This document shows positions 32,877 through 45,065 of a stretch of 64,000 nt of DNA, one piece after another. The translations under genes and the position numbers were made by a program. Source of the stretch: Batkoa obscura (Eukaryota > Entomophthoromycota > Entomophthoromycetes > Entomophthorales > Batkoaceae); NCBI GenBank assembly GCA_030770535.1, contig JASVEC010000013.1, forward strand, positions 62,001-126,000. Direction: 5' to 3'. Under the pieces are notes generated by a model that saw only the letters and a list, made by a program, of their open reading frames with translations, searched no databases and was not told where the DNA came from. Position 1 is the stretch's first letter; every line of letters starts with the position of its first letter.

Positions 32877-34424
32877 CAAAAAGGGGTTATAAGATCAAAT
32901 TTGTAAAAAAAAGAAAAGTTAATTTAGGTTTCAAAGGTTTATTCGTGTTCTATGATTAAATCAAAATGATATAAATTGATGGAGGTTTCTATTTAAAGTT
33001 GGAAAAAGGATATAATTCTTTGCATAAAGTTGGGTTAAAACAATACTTATAAAATGGCTGAGATTATTTTTGATCAAAATATAGGTCATTAAGTTTATGA
33101 TGAAAGTAAATGTCAAACAAAAATACATCAACAAATAAAAAGATTTCAGCTAAATATTAATAAAAGATTTACTCTTAATTACAACTTTCCCGCTCTATTG
33201 CGACTTAATTAACGGTTTATTTAAGAGTAAAATTTTGCTAAAATTAAGGCAAAATTTATATTAGTCTTAAATAGCTAAACTAGCAAATATTTGGCTTCAA
33301 ATCGCTGCAGATTAGATCAAAATGGAGTTGGAAAGTTGCAACTAAGAATAAATCTTACTAATATTTATTATTGGATAGTTGTTGTTATTTTTGGATGACA
33401 GCTTCTATTTTTACGAACCTTGCAAGCAAAAGCTCTCAACTGCCTTGTTTCTCAAAGGATATAGTTTCTATTTACTTGACTATAACACAATTCTAACCAT
33501 TTATTTGCAGTTGCAATTAATTATAGTTTAAAAAGCTAATTAATATTTATCTAATTTGATAACTTGTGAGTCGGGAGATGACTTTCGTACACTGCGAAAT
33601 GCCAAGTGATTGGGATGTTATTAAAAAACAGCTTAACAGAAGAATACTTCAATTTAAGATAACTCGAAAGAAGCTTCTGTTTTTAATTAATAGTGTCATT
33701 AAATGCTGTTCGTACTACAGCTTCAATGGGTAAAATAATAGATAAAAATTGCAAAGTTCCTAAAAGCAAAGTGATAATTAAAAGGTAAAGAAATTTTATA
33801 ATTGAAGCAACTATATTACTTTTCTGTTAAATGTTAAAAAAAAAGGTTTATTATTTTTATTACAACCAATAGGTTCCTTTAAAAAATTTCAAAATACCAT
33901 TTTTTTGTTACATCTAATTATTTCCCAACTTTCTGATACACTGTTACTGCATTTTACTCGGATTCTTAGTTGAAGCATACTTTGTCAATAGTAACTCCAA
34001 TACTCTCTCATTTGAATTACTCATAGAGTTCTGTAAAGAGCTTGCTTGTGCTTTAAAGATTTAAACTTGTTATAGGTTGATACTTTAAAAATTGTAATTT
34101 GAAGTTGTAATAATGTTAACTAATAAATTTTTGTGCCTTATTTCTGCTTTATTAAATTTTGAATCACATTTCGAACTCAACAAAATACTAAAAGTAGTGA
34201 ACAATTTATTAAACCTGTTACAGCTGATTCTATAATATGACAAAGCTACAAATTTAGAAAAAATAGTACCTATTTTTCAAAAATGTGTTATCCTTATTCC
34301 ATAGCTGAGAATTACTTTATGTAACATTAATATGATTAGTCATTTCATTCATTATTGGTTCTTATACGCAATCATGTAAATTGTAAGATGAGTATTAAAA
34401 AATAATCCAGGTTTACTCTAAAGC
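32877..34424. other. Spacer with a family B element
   Basis: About 1.5 kb with no recognised gene. It contains a palindromic element at roughly 33150-33368 and is the promoter side both of the regulator on the minus strand and of the kelch gene on the plus strand. Confidence 0.5.
33150..33368. mobile_element. Family B inverted-repeat element, copy 1
   Basis: Outer arms AAATATTAATAAAAGATTTA (left) and AAATCTTACTAATATTTA (right) mirror each other, followed inward by ACTTTCC/GGAAAGT and CTCTATTGCGACTTAATTAA. The inner part matches the elements at about 46485 and 53492. About 220 bp, roughly 55-60-bp imperfect arms. Confidence 0.5.
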
Positions 34425-35606
34425 ATGTATTTTTTCTTACTCCTACTAGCAAGTATAGTGCTCTGCCAAGACGCCAGTCTACCACAACTTACTAATCATG
34501 GATGTACTTTAATCAATGACAAAGTTTACTATTTTGGTGGCAAATTATTATCTACTACATTTCAAGTTGACTCCTACAACCAAAAGGTATACTCCTTAGA
34601 CATGTCCAAGGGAATTAAAACAGAATCTAATTTAGCACCCATTAAAATTGAAGAATCTAACGAAAAGGCGCCAACTATGATCAATCCATATTCCTTCTCA
34701 TTGGGGAATAAGAGCAGTAAAGCCATTAATTTTTACATATTTGATGAGGGGTTACCTATCAGTATTAATTATTATGATGTTAAAAGGAATAGCTGGAGTA
34801 AAGAAAAAAGGGATGAAAAGTATATCGAGTTGGCAGGAATTAATAAGAATCAAGTAGATTATTTACATGTTGAGGGTTTTAATATTGTACAAGGTGATGT
34901 TAATGTGAATGAATTTTTTATCTTCGGTGGTTTTTATTACTCTCTAAAAGAGAAGGTAGATAGAGTGGACTATTTGCCTTTGGTCAAGTATGACCAGAAA
35001 TCGAAACAATATAGTAAAATTTCAACCAAGGTACCAAAAGTTAGCTATCAGTCTTCTTTTGTTTATAAGGGCGATTACTATATAATAGGTGGTAAAGATG
35101 AGAAGGGAGATGAAAACGAGTACAGCTTTATGACTAAAGTAGATATCAAAAAGAATTTGGCGAATAAAATCGAACTGAGAGGAGACGCACCTAACAATAC
35201 GTTTTATAATTTCGAAACTGTTAGAGTAGAAGATAGTATCTATTTTTTTAATTCCTATTATACAGAGAAAGATGAAGGTCAGGTCTATGTTTTATACTTG
35301 AACTCTAATGAATGGGAGAAAAAAACTGTTTTTGATTTTAAGCCAAAGAATAAGGCTTGCTCAGTTTACAATAATGGAGTAATAATCTCTTCTTTTGGAT
35401 TTGAAAAGGAACAAGCTACTAACTCTGTGTATTTAATTGACGTTAATAATAATCAACTTGTAGATAGTATTAATTCAACTTCTATCACCTCATCACAGAC
35501 GGAAGCAAGTGGCAAGAAAGGCAATTCTAGTAACAGTAGTAATACTGGAGTTTTGAACTTTTCTATCCTTCTTTTAGTGGCCCCGTTTATAATTTGTTTA
35601 AACTAA
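34425..35606 (+). CDS. Kelch-repeat surface protein K3, GPI-like end
   Basis: A 393-residue kelch-family protein. A signal peptide (MYFFLLLLASIVLC) is followed by CTLINDKVYYFGGK, the family's first blade, then FFIFGGF and YYIIGGKDEKGDE blades. The C-terminus is a Ser/Asn-rich linker (GKKGNSSNSSNTG) followed by a purely hydrophobic end NFSILLLVAPFIICLN with no basic stop-transfer residues or cytosolic tail. That arrangement is what a GPI-anchor signal looks like, with a small residue (S/N/G) as cleavage site. K1, K2 and K4 instead have transmembrane anchors. Closest relative in the window is K4 at 37753. Ligand and role unknown. Confidence 0.78.
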   Translation: MYFFLLLLASIVLCQDASLPQLTNHGCTLINDKVYYFGGKLLSTTFQVDSYNQKVYSLDMSKGIKTESNLAPIKIEESNEKAPTMINPYSFSLGNKSSKAINFYIFDEGLPISINYYDVKRNSWSKEKRDEKYIELAGINKNQVDYLHVEGFNIVQGDVNVNEFFIFGGFYYSLKEKVDRVDYLPLVKYDQKSKQYSKISTKVPKVSYQSSFVYKGDYYIIGGKDEKGDENEYSFMTKVDIKKNLANKIELRGDAPNNTFYNFETVRVEDSIYFFNSYYTEKDEGQVYVLYLNSNEWEKKTVFDFKPKNKACSVYNNGVIISSFGFEKEQATNSVYLIDVNNNQLVDSINSTSITSSQTEASGKKGNSSNSSNTGVLNFSILLLVAPFIICLN

Positions 35607-35955
35607 TCTTCATAATAAAAATTAATGTTTCAATATTTATTTTGTTTATGGATTTTTGTATTTAACATGTATTGCTTATTTTAAGCATTTTTTGACAACT
35701 GAGCTATTAAAACAATTTTATAAAAAGTGTCTGATATTAAATATGCGATTAAATATGAATTTTGACGTAATATCTATATCAAAAGTTAGTTCTTTACTAT
35801 AATTCGAGATTTTTTATTTTAAGCAACATAGTCAGGTATTTCGTTGATAAAGTAATCAACTATAGCATGTTAAGCCTTATGCTTGAATCTAAGACGTTCT
35901 TTAAGTTACATTTAGAAAATTTAAAAGAAAATACAGCATTTTAATAAGAATAGCT
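35607..35955. other. Convergent spacer
   Basis: About 350 bases between the stop of the kelch gene K3 (plus) and the stop of the GILT-like gene (minus). It should contain both 3' ends and polyadenylation sites; none can be pinned down in such AT-rich sequence. Confidence 0.5.
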
Positions 35956-36870
35956 TCATTTAAAATATTTTTTACAGCGAGGGGAAATATTTTTACCCTC
36001 ATAAGAGATGCAAATTTGTCTTACGAAATCATCGACTTGGTATCCTCCAGAGCATTCTTTCCAAGTACCATCATGGATGCACTTGTATTCTCCGCGGTTA
36101 ATAAGGATTGTGCAACTTTTGCTAAAATAATGATTAACATTGATTCAACAAGGATTATTAGAATTACTTTAGTCCAAGGTTAATTGATCTTTTGACGTTT
36201 CTTATCAAAAGAGTTTTACCCCTCCTATCGACGCAATGATCAAACCTCTTTTTGTTGATTCCAGAAAATTTTAAACAGTTATCAGTAATTGTATTATCAA
36301 CACCAATTTTTCTGAAATCCTTGTTCATGCATAATACAAACGAATACCAGTTCTTAGATACCCTTTGAGCGCATAACTCTTGGATGTTTCCGAGACACTT
36401 TTCGGGGATAAGCCAAATTGATTTTTTTAAGGAAAATGAAACTTACTTCTGTATCCCCGTGCATACAATTTGTCCCATATTTTGCTGTTTCATTTAAACT
36501 CCCAATGAAATTAAGGCTCGGGTCCACAATTTCTCCAATCTCAGTTACTAGATTATTCAATTAATACATCCCTAATATCATAGCTCCAAAAAACAACTTA
36601 CTAACATTCGAAAAGACAGACTCGCAAAATACAGCATCTAGTTGAATGTTAATTGAAAACAGTTTAATTTGAATTTGAATTACCTGGACATTTTGACATC
36701 ACATATAATTCCACTGGGACTTTATTGTCATCTTCTTTAACAGATCTCTTAACCAAATCACTTCTCAAATGCTCATTCCTATTACTTAAAGAGATCAATA
36801 CAATTAAAACGAGGAAACAGGCTATACAAGAGCCAAATAAGCGGTGTGGGAAAGCATTGCGGAAGGTCAT
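35956..36870 (-). CDS. GILT-like thiol reductase (gamma-interferon-inducible lysosomal thiol reductase family)
   Basis: Five exons: 36870-36684, 36637-36602, 36547-36447, 36397-36168, 36121-35956, joined by introns of 46-54 nt, give about 239 residues. The N-terminal hydrophobic stretch (CIACFLVLIVLISL) is a signal anchor, so the enzyme sits in the secretory pathway or vacuole. After it comes VPVELYVMSKCPDAVFCE, the thioredoxin-like start with its active-site cysteine and a second Cys six positions on instead of CXXC. The family signature CMHGDTECLGNIQELC follows, then CIHDGTWKEC and DDFVRQIC near the end. GILT enzymes reduce disulfides in acidic compartments. The splice sites were fixed by these motifs, none of which is whole in any single exon. 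Flanked by two kelch genes on the other strand. Confidence 0.9.
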
Positions 36871-37752
36871 TTTTTAAAATTATGAAATTAAGAAAAGGTC
36901 ATGTAATAGTGACCTATTTATTGTTTGAAATTTCGCAATTTTTAGCTGGGTTTGAGTAAGTTTGAGGAATTAGCTTAAAAATGAAAATTAATTAAAGTTA
37001 ATTGAAAAGGGAGGTGATCTATTTGTTAGATGTACAGTAAATATTCGATTAATTATGTTGTGCTCAGACTATATGACATTATTTTTTGCGACTTTTGCTT
37101 TTATTTTATTATAGAGACCTCACCGCTTTTGAATAAAATTGACTTTGAGATTATCTAAGTTAGTATAGCTAATATTTTATTAAAATGAATATATGCTTGG
37201 TGTACTTGAAATTTGAAATATTTACTAAATAAGATTGTTTAAATGATACCATTTAATAGTTGAAACTACTGTATTGCGCTAATGGGATTAGTGCTCTATG
37301 GATTAAAAACGTTTTCATTAAAAGACTTGTATTTTCTTTAAGATTCACTTTTTTTCTAGAAAAGTACGTAAACCATAAGTGAAAATAGTGTATTTTGACA
37401 AATTTTGAAGGGATATATTAAGATCAAATACTATGTCTATAAACTATGAAATCCACGACTTTTTATACTATATATTACATTGAAGTAAAGTAGTATTAAA
37501 TGTTATATTCGTGTAAATAAATTAAGCATGGGATCCACTCATACAAGTAATAGATTACATCTGATTTTAATAGTGTTTAACTTAGTCCACTAGAATATTG
37601 TTACAAAAAGAAGCAAATAACTCACCAATCAAAAAGCAATTCAACCTACTACTAAGCTAAAGTAACATTAAAATAATCTTTTCTAAAGAACCATTTTAAT
37701 GTAAATTTATAAATCACCAAATGCTACAGAAGTTTATTAAATAAACCCAGGG
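36871..37752. other. Divergent promoter spacer
   Basis: About 880 bases upstream of both the GILT-like gene (minus) and the kelch gene K4 (plus). No gene or element seen. Confidence 0.5.
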
Positions 37753-39174
37753 ATGGCATTTTATTTACTATTTATATTCTATATTTTACAGCTATATAAT
37801 GGCCATCAGGTGGTCAGGCTCAGTGATACTAGTTGCACCATAGCCGGGGATAAAATATATTATTTTGGTGGTAAAGTGGTTACCCCGAATATCGACATTG
37901 ACGCTTATAACGAAAATGTTCATTATTTGGATTTATCAACTGAAGTAAGAGTTGTTGGCAACATAGCAGATATCAAAAAGTTGGAAGCGAGTGAGGAAAG
38001 CCCAGTTATGTTGGCACCGTATTCGTTTTATTTGGGAGGGAATTCAAGTAAAATTGTTAATTTTTATGTATATGATCAGGGAGATCCGATGAATATTGTT
38101 TATTATGACATTGAGAGTAAAAAGTGGAGTAAGGATGGGAGTGGAAAACAATTTTTGGAAGCAATCGGGGCGGATAAAAAGAGAGTGGATTATTTAATGA
38201 TTGAAGGGTTTACTATAGTACAGAATGATGTCAATTTAAGTGAATTTATTATAGCTGGGGGTTATTATTATTATTTAAAAGGAGATCCTAAGTTTACATA
38301 TTTACCAACAGTAATTTATAATGGGGATACTAAAAAATTTACAAAGATACCTATTCAAATAAATATCAATTCACCAGTCAATTTTATTTATAAGGGAGAT
38401 TATTATTACATGGGAGGGGTTGATAAGAATGGAAAAGAGATGGGATTTACCAGACTAAATAGACTGGAATTTAAAGGGAAAACAAGGCTAACTCAAAAAG
38501 ATTTAAGGAACTCAAATGTTGAGAGTATACCAAAAAAAGAGCTAAAGCTATTGAATATCAAATCAAATAGTGATATTTATTTTTTCGATTCGTATTATAG
38601 TGATAACAATCGAAATTTAATCTATATCTTGAATATGGAAACTAGTTCATGGCAAGTTAAAAGGATAGATAACTTTCGTACCCGTTATGGCGCTTGCTTT
38701 GTTCATTTTAAAGATCATTTGATCTATTCGTTTGGTTATGATAATAAAGAAGCTAATGGGTATACTTATTTGATTAATACAAATACTTGGCAATCCGTTG
38801 GCAATTTTTCAATTGTGACGAACAAGCCAGGTAATACTCAAGAAGTACAAGAGTCTGGTAGCCAAGTTGATGGCCCTTTAATAGGCGGTATTATATCTGG
38901 AGTAGTTGGTAGTATTTTATTGGGGTTAGGTATCTATTTTATATATAGAAAAAGGAAAAAAGTAAAGGATTCGGCGCCTTCCTTTATTGCTGAACCTCCC
39001 TCTTTTAATTTTGTGAATAAAATGGATGATGAAGAGATTAATTTTCGATTATCTACGTTGTCAGAACATTTTAACGAAAACGAGTTAAGTGAAAGTAAAA
39101 GAGAGTACCTTATGAAAAATGGATGGCGTAAAAAGAGCACGGTACAGAGTGATGATACTCTTACTATGATTTGA
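37753..39174 (+). CDS. Kelch-repeat membrane protein K4, long cytosolic tail
   Basis: A 473-residue close relative of K3. Signal peptide MAFYLLFIFYILQLYNG, then CTIAGDKIYYFGGK and blades around FIIAGGYYYY and YYYMGGVDKNGK. Shared with K3: SPVMLAPYSFYLGGNSSK against APTMINPYSFSLGNKSSK, and VDYLMIEGFTIVQNDVN. A glycine-rich helix (GPLIGGIISGVVGSILLGLG) then IYFIYRKRKK is the membrane anchor, followed by a ~70-residue tail rich in Ser, Glu and Asp with possible phosphorylation sites (FRLSTLSEHFNENELSESKR). The tail suggests signalling or trafficking contacts in the cytosol. Uninterrupted. Confidence 0.8.
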   Translation: MAFYLLFIFYILQLYNGHQVVRLSDTSCTIAGDKIYYFGGKVVTPNIDIDAYNENVHYLDLSTEVRVVGNIADIKKLEASEESPVMLAPYSFYLGGNSSKIVNFYVYDQGDPMNIVYYDIESKKWSKDGSGKQFLEAIGADKKRVDYLMIEGFTIVQNDVNLSEFIIAGGYYYYLKGDPKFTYLPTVIYNGDTKKFTKIPIQININSPVNFIYKGDYYYMGGVDKNGKEMGFTRLNRLEFKGKTRLTQKDLRNSNVESIPKKELKLLNIKSNSDIYFFDSYYSDNNRNLIYILNMETSSWQVKRIDNFRTRYGACFVHFKDHLIYSFGYDNKEANGYTYLINTNTWQSVGNFSIVTNKPGNTQEVQESGSQVDGPLIGGIISGVVGSILLGLGIYFIYRKRKKVKDSAPSFIAEPPSFNFVNKMDDEEINFRLSTLSEHFNENELSESKREYLMKNGWRKKSTVQSDDTLTMI

Positions 39175-40017
39175 GTTTATATGTTGTGTTACTAGTTAAT
39201 CATTTATTATTTATAACAAAAATAAAAATAGTCTTATATTTTGTATGTTAAATCAAGTGTCTAGCGTTAAGTTTGAATTGTTATTTGATATATATTTATT
39301 CAAAACGAGTTTTGGATTGTTTTAATATAATAGTATCATCATTAATTATCAAATCGTCTCATTTAGTAATATTTTTATATGTTTTTAAATAATCAATTTA
39401 GTTCAAATATGGACACATCAATACAAGCATTCCCTTTATTTTTCTATTTAGCCCATAAAAAACAATTCAGTTTTAAAAGGAGTGATGTAATGCTCAAATA
39501 AGGATTTATCGATTTAAAAGCTTCAAATTCAATTTAAGAATATTTTTATACACAATTCAATTAGTATAAAATTTCAAACAAAAACTATATTAATAAAATT
39601 CCATTTAATTAAAACATCATTATAGTAATAATGTATTAAAAAGTTAATGACTTCTTTATTTCATTATTACTATTGGCTTAACCTTAAATAAATGCTAGCA
39701 TATACAGTAAGATTTAATAGAGTGCTAGTGCCACTATATTAAATCCAATTAACTGATATGATTTCATGATAAATTAGAAGCTGATTTGGAGGAATCTGAA
39801 TTTAGGCACAAAAACAATCAAAAGCAAACTAATCTGAAGATTTGAAAAGAAATTCAACATGCTTAATAAATAAATAGGCAAGAATTCATTTGAGTGAAAC
39901 AAAGGTAATATTATTACGCTAAGACCAAAGAGATAATGAATGTATATAAAATAAAAACAATAGCTATTTTACTTTTTGAAAATTTAATGTTTAATGTGCT
40001 TTTGGCCTTAATTATAA
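39175..40017. other. Spacer, nothing recognised
   Basis: About 840 AT-rich bases; 3' side of K4 and promoter side of the next membrane protein gene. No gene or repeat seen. Confidence 0.5.
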
Positions 40018-40892
40018 ATGAAAGAATATAATAAGTTTTTTAAGAGTTATTTAAGTGGATTTGTCATCCATCAAAACGATCCTGAACTTTCTGTTACTTC
40101 CAACTTCATTAATCCTTTTCATCTGTTACTCATTAGAGCCCTCTTCGCTATCTATATATTTATAGTTATTGCAATTTGTATCGTTTACCATACAAATGAC
40201 CTTATTAATATCTTTGGTCATATGACTAATATATCCTTTTATTCACTTTTTATTTATTTATCGGTGAGTTTATAAGTAATCCATATAAGAATTATAATAT
40301 TAATATTATTTTAGTTGTCTTTATATTTGAGTATTATTTATGTTAGAAGAGATCCTAATCAAGCTTTCCAGCCTAAAATGGGGATAGTTATTGCCCAACG
40401 TTTATTATACCATACTAATTTAGTGTTTGCTTTTTTAATTTCATTGACATATTGGTCTTTATTGTTTAAAGAGGATTATAATAATAATCATAATTCTACA
40501 TATTTGTTTTTAACTACCTCAATGCATGGTTTCAACTATATCATTATTTCGATTGAGTTTTTATTAACCAAAGCCAAGTTTTATTTTGTATTTGTATTCT
40601 TTGTACAGTTATTTTCTATCTTTTATTTACTTTTATCTATTATAATTCATGAAGTGTAAGTTTTAATATTTCTTTTTTGTTTCCTTGACTTACTTAATTT
40701 AGATTCGGTGTATGGACTTATTTCTTTATGGACTACAATAAGCATCCCTTGTTTTCTATACTCACTTTTGCTTTCGCATTCATTGCTGAACTAATCTATG
40801 GCCTGGTTTTAATTCTGATACATAAGCTAAGAGATACTATATTTAATTATTTAAAATCGGAGAAGCAGGATAACAGTTTAAATAATAGTTGA
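40018..40892 (+). CDS. Multi-span membrane protein, FAR-17a/AIG1-like or Rolling-stone-like
   Basis: Three exons (40018-40263, 40315-40655, 40703-40892; introns 51 and 47 nt) give 258 residues with about six transmembrane segments. The central part has YWSLLFKEDYN, then STYLFLTTSMHGFNYIIISIEFLL, recalling the Thr...HG-x-N pattern of the FAR-17a/AIG1 group of lipid hydrolases and of related fungal membrane proteins. The third exon continues FGVWTYFFMDYNKHPL, an aromatic loop also typical there, and the C-terminus is a short charged tail. Family assignment rests on these short patterns, so the enzymatic role is tentative. Splice junctions keep frame and restore hydrophobic segments. Confidence 0.55.
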
Positions 40893-42045
40893 GTACCATA
40901 TAAAAATAAATGAAAATATGGTAGTAACCTTCATTTTTAGTATTAATATTAAGTTGGCAGATCTTTATAATTATTTGATGAAAATAACTTTGATTGTTTT
41001 TCGTCACAAAAGGAAGTTCCTATAGCTTACTATTTTTAGAATTTACGATTTGATTACAAGTACCCCTACATTATCAATCTATTGTAAATCGGATAGTTCA
41101 AACAAACTAGTTTTTTAATTAAGTAGTCAAAGCTGGTGTAATAAAATAAAAACTCTAAATTACTTATTATTACTCTATGCTTATAAGCTAAAAAACTATT
41201 ATATAAAAATTAATTCACTTGTATAAAAGTATAAGTTCTCAAAATGATATTACAGTTTAAGAATTCTAAAGCAAAGAATTAAATATGTTATGATTATTTT
41301 GTGAAACTTATTATTATTGTAGGGGTAGTTTGTAATCTAAATTTTTTTAAATTTATAATATCAAAATGTACGTTTTGTATAGTTATTGTTTGTATTAACT
41401 AAGATTGCTTTACTATGGTCAACTAATAATATTATATCTAAACTTATTGAACTACTTAATAGTAAGTATATAAAGTTAACTTACTATTTTCTTTAAGTTC
41501 CGAACTAAGGAAGTTGTATTTTTATTATATCATAGCTTTGTTCTCAACAATCAATAATTTTATTCTGGTAAAAAATTGAAAAAAGTGATATATGAAATAA
41601 TATTTAAAATCTACAACTACTATTGTATAATTAAATCTAAGATCTACAAAATAACCCGATTATAAAATATGTAAACTAACACTTCTATTTAATTGTTTTA
41701 ACTGTTAAATAAATGTAAAGAGGACTGATTAGTAATCATTAAATACAATATTAGGATGATTAAATAACAAGTTGAAGAATAAAAGAATTTGTTGATGGAT
41801 TATTTCAGGGAGTGGAGCAAAAGAATAAATGAAGTTCTAAAGCTTCTACCAAACTACCATATATAGAAATTCAATTCAAGCCCACCAATGGATGGAGCCA
41901 TAAGGGTTTAGAGTACAATTGAAACAGTGCAAATAGAACCTTCGATTTATTCTACACAAATAGTTTATAAAAATCTAGAAAAAAAAGAGGGAAAAGATAA
42001 TCTTTCTTTTTTAATTTAATTTAATTTTTTAATCAAACTAAAAAG
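40893..42045. other. Spacer, nothing recognised
   Basis: About 1.15 kb, strongly AT-rich, no gene or recurrent element visible. The right end is the promoter of the DOMON-b561 gene. Confidence 0.5.
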
Positions 42046-43341
42046 ATGCGATTTTTATTTTTAACTTGTTTATTTTTACTTTGTTTTATCCAACCCATTT
42101 TGGCTCAAGAGGTAGCTGAGGGTACTACTAATAACGATACTTATGAAGTAAGGCAAGCGGTCGAGATTTGCGTCAAAGAAGAGCCCATCTGTTTCAGTAT
42201 ACAGGACTTAAATAATATGGTTGAATTTACTATAAAGTACCCAAAGGATTTTGGTTGGGTAGGGATTGGATTCGGACTATGGATGGCATCGGCTGATATG
42301 TATGTGGTATGGAAAAATAAAGATAATAGTTTTACATTGAGTGATCGATACGGTGTCGGTAATTATGAACCTGAGGCCGATAAGCAGCAAGATTTGATAT
42401 TAAATACAAACAAAACAAGCTATAACTATGAACAAACCAATAATAATAACGTGGTGGTGTTTCGGAGATTAAAAGATACTAAGGATAAAGATGACGAGCT
42501 TTATACCAATAAAACAACCAGTTTTTTATGGGCATATTGTAAAACGTTGCCAAACAGCAGTAAAGTTGGCGCCACTATTGACTTACATGACAACTTTGGC
42601 AAATTTGAGTTGGACATATTTAGTGGAAAAGCAATAGGTGAAAGTGTAGGTGGTATAAAAACAACTTCAAATCTGGTTCATGGTGTACTATTATTTTTAG
42701 GTTGGAACATTTTCCCTTATTTGGGAATATTATGTGCAGGTCCTTTAAGAAATCGATTTGGTAAACTATGGTTCAAGTTACATGTTAGTTTACTTGGAGT
42801 TATTGCCCCTCTATTTATTGTATCTGGTATCATTTTGGCTATTGTTATGGCTAACACAGCCCATTTTTCAAATGCTCATGAAGTAATTTATATCATAATG
42901 CTTTAGATATAATATTCATTAATATTTTATTTTAGATCTTAGGACTACTTATATTTGTTTTAATGTTTATTCAATTAATATTGGGTGTTGCTATAGATCG
43001 CTTATATAATCCAGATAGATTAGCCGTAACTAATATATTAGTATATTTTATAACTTTAATTAAATTAAAATTAGATTCCTTGGTATGATAAACTACATTG
43101 GTATTTTGGACGTATCTTATTTTTGTTAGCACAAATCAATATCATCTTAGGATTGATTACATGGGATCCTAATTTTAATGGCTTATTACCCATTTGGGTT
43201 ACTTTTATTGTGATTCTTTTAATTGAGATTGGGTTTTATATCGTTTTGAAGCTTTTGCCTACTTATTCATCTAAGGTTTATACCTTTTTAAATCCTAAAA
43301 GTGAGGATAATTATATCTTAAAAGAAAATGCTTTTAAATAA
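42046..43341 (+). CDS. DOMON-cytochrome b561 membrane protein
   Basis: Three exons (42046-42882, 42936-43025, 43075-43341; introns 53 and 49 nt) give 397 residues. Signal peptide MRFLFLTCLFLLCFIQPILA. Residues about 30-185 form a DOMON domain, with GWVGIGFGLWMASADMYVVW, which in relatives binds heme or sugar. The five- to six-helix cytochrome b561 part follows: VHGVLLFLGW, FKLHVSLLG, FSNAHE and PWYDKLHWYFGR place the four histidines that hold two hemes in the membrane. Such proteins carry electrons across the membrane, often with ascorbate, and DOMON-b561 fusions are ferric reductase or cell-surface redox candidates. The splice at HE|ILGLL and A|IPWYD restores the usual helix sequence. Intact. 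Confidence 0.85.
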
Positions 43342-43639
43342 AGTTAGAATTGTTATTGTATTAAAAGTAGTGCAATTTTAATGATAGTATTTATTTCTAT
43401 AACTTAAATGATCTGGATTGTTTTATTGTTAAATGTTTAAAATTTTTATTCTGATATTAAAGTGTGAAAAATATTGAAATCTTAAATGTTATCAAATCAT
43501 CATATAAACAATTATATATTATTTCAATATACCTTGCATTTCGATAGTTTGTCCACTTTAAAAGCTTAAATTTATAATATTATCAGTCTAATCCTTAAGT
43601 AAGAAAGCATACTATGTAAACATTTTTTTTATCACTAAA

Positions 43640-43746
43640 TTTTATAAGCAGTCATTATTCTTTATTTTTCATCCTTTTTATTCTAATGATTTGAATATAA
43701 AAAGTGTTAGTAAAATTCTTAGACAAAAAAATACATCCCCATATCC
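43640..43746 (-). mobile_element. Family A MITE-like element, copy 7 (degraded)
   Basis: The right half is clear (GTTAGTAAAATTCTTAGACA then AAATACATCCCCATAT); the left half only loosely follows the consensus (CATTATTCTTTATTTTTCAT). Confidence 0.5.
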
Positions 43747-44071
43747 TCATATCTTTCTTAATTTTTAAAACTAAATTAAAAGTTAATAAGTTTTGGAAAA
43801 AAAATTAAAGTATAAATATCTTGATATTAAACCACATAAAGTATGCGATAAAATATGTAACTTTATTTATATTCCAGCTATTTTCTTAATATATAAATCT
43901 TATTTTTGCAAAATTTGCCAGATATATCACATTTCAATTCCTTGAAAGAGCCGAAGCCTCCAAGTAATTCATTAACAAACTAGAAACAAATCAGAGGGTT
44001 TCCAAGCGGACTCATAACATCAAAGTTTCCCTATCATTCCTGTTGCTGACTAACCGCGGTTTAGAAAACCC

Positions 44072-44110
44072 AAATACAAAATACAAAATACCAAATACCA
44101 AATACCAAAC
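44072..44110. repeat. Short 7-bp tandem repeat
   Basis: AAATACA and AAATACC units follow each other about five times. A small microsatellite in spacer DNA with no link to a gene. Confidence 0.6.
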
Positions 44111-45065
44111 ATTATATTAAATTTATTTTATTATAAGCTAATAAAAGTAATGCTCAAGTCATTGTATTATAAGAATTCTTGATTTGATTTGATTCGAACT
44201 TGAATGATAGTATCATTGATTTTTTACCAAGGTTTATCAAAATTACGACTATAGAAAATTTGATGTGTAATAAAATATACATGATTGAAATATTGTTTTA
44301 ATAAAGTTAACAGTTTAAAGTCTGTTTGTAAGCCTATCCAATATACAAACGTGTCTTCAATCTTATCATTTGAAACACACCTTACCGAATATTGTTATTT
44401 ATAATCGTGTTTTTAAAAAAAATTAGACTTTAATTTTTGAATTAAATCACTGGATTACTATTTCCTTATCATGAAGGGATAGACACACGATTTGGCAATA
44501 AAAACTTATGATTAATTCAATTTTTAACTTCAAGAAAAGAACTTAGAGCATTTATCTGATAAAACTCTGGTATTATGACTTTTCTACTATATAAAAGTAC
44601 AAGTTAAGGTTAAATTATAATTATTCTACAATATTTTAAAATAAACTTCAATTTATATTGGTATTCCTTTAAAAAATACACGTTTGAAATAGTATTTATC
44701 AAATCAATTTTATAAAATAGGGGGTTAGCAGGCGGAATATTGATTTAATATATTAGTGGTTCATTTAAGATTTAATAACTATTTTTCATAATCGATAATC
44801 ATTCGAATTTATGCAAGATGAAGGTATAATTAGATAGTTATTAGTTAGAATACTAAAATAAGGTAGTAAATCAATAATTAAGAATAAAAACCAAGTGACA
44901 TTAAATCAGCAGCAAATATTAGAATATAACTGACAGTATTTCGAAGAAATGATGTATCACAATCAAGTCATCTGTTTTTTATAGTAAAGCACGGAATTAG
45001 AAAGTATATAATCAACGAAAGTCACTATTTAGTAAATATAAATCTTTGAGACATTGAATTGAACT

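Larger units (their letters stand above)
43342..45065. other. Spacer with degraded element and short tandem repeat
   Basis: About 1.7 kb. It holds a degraded family A copy (about 43640-43746) and, near 44072-44110, a short run of ACAAAAT/ACCAAAT units repeated about five times. No gene recognised; the right end is the aminopeptidase promoter. Confidence 0.5.
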
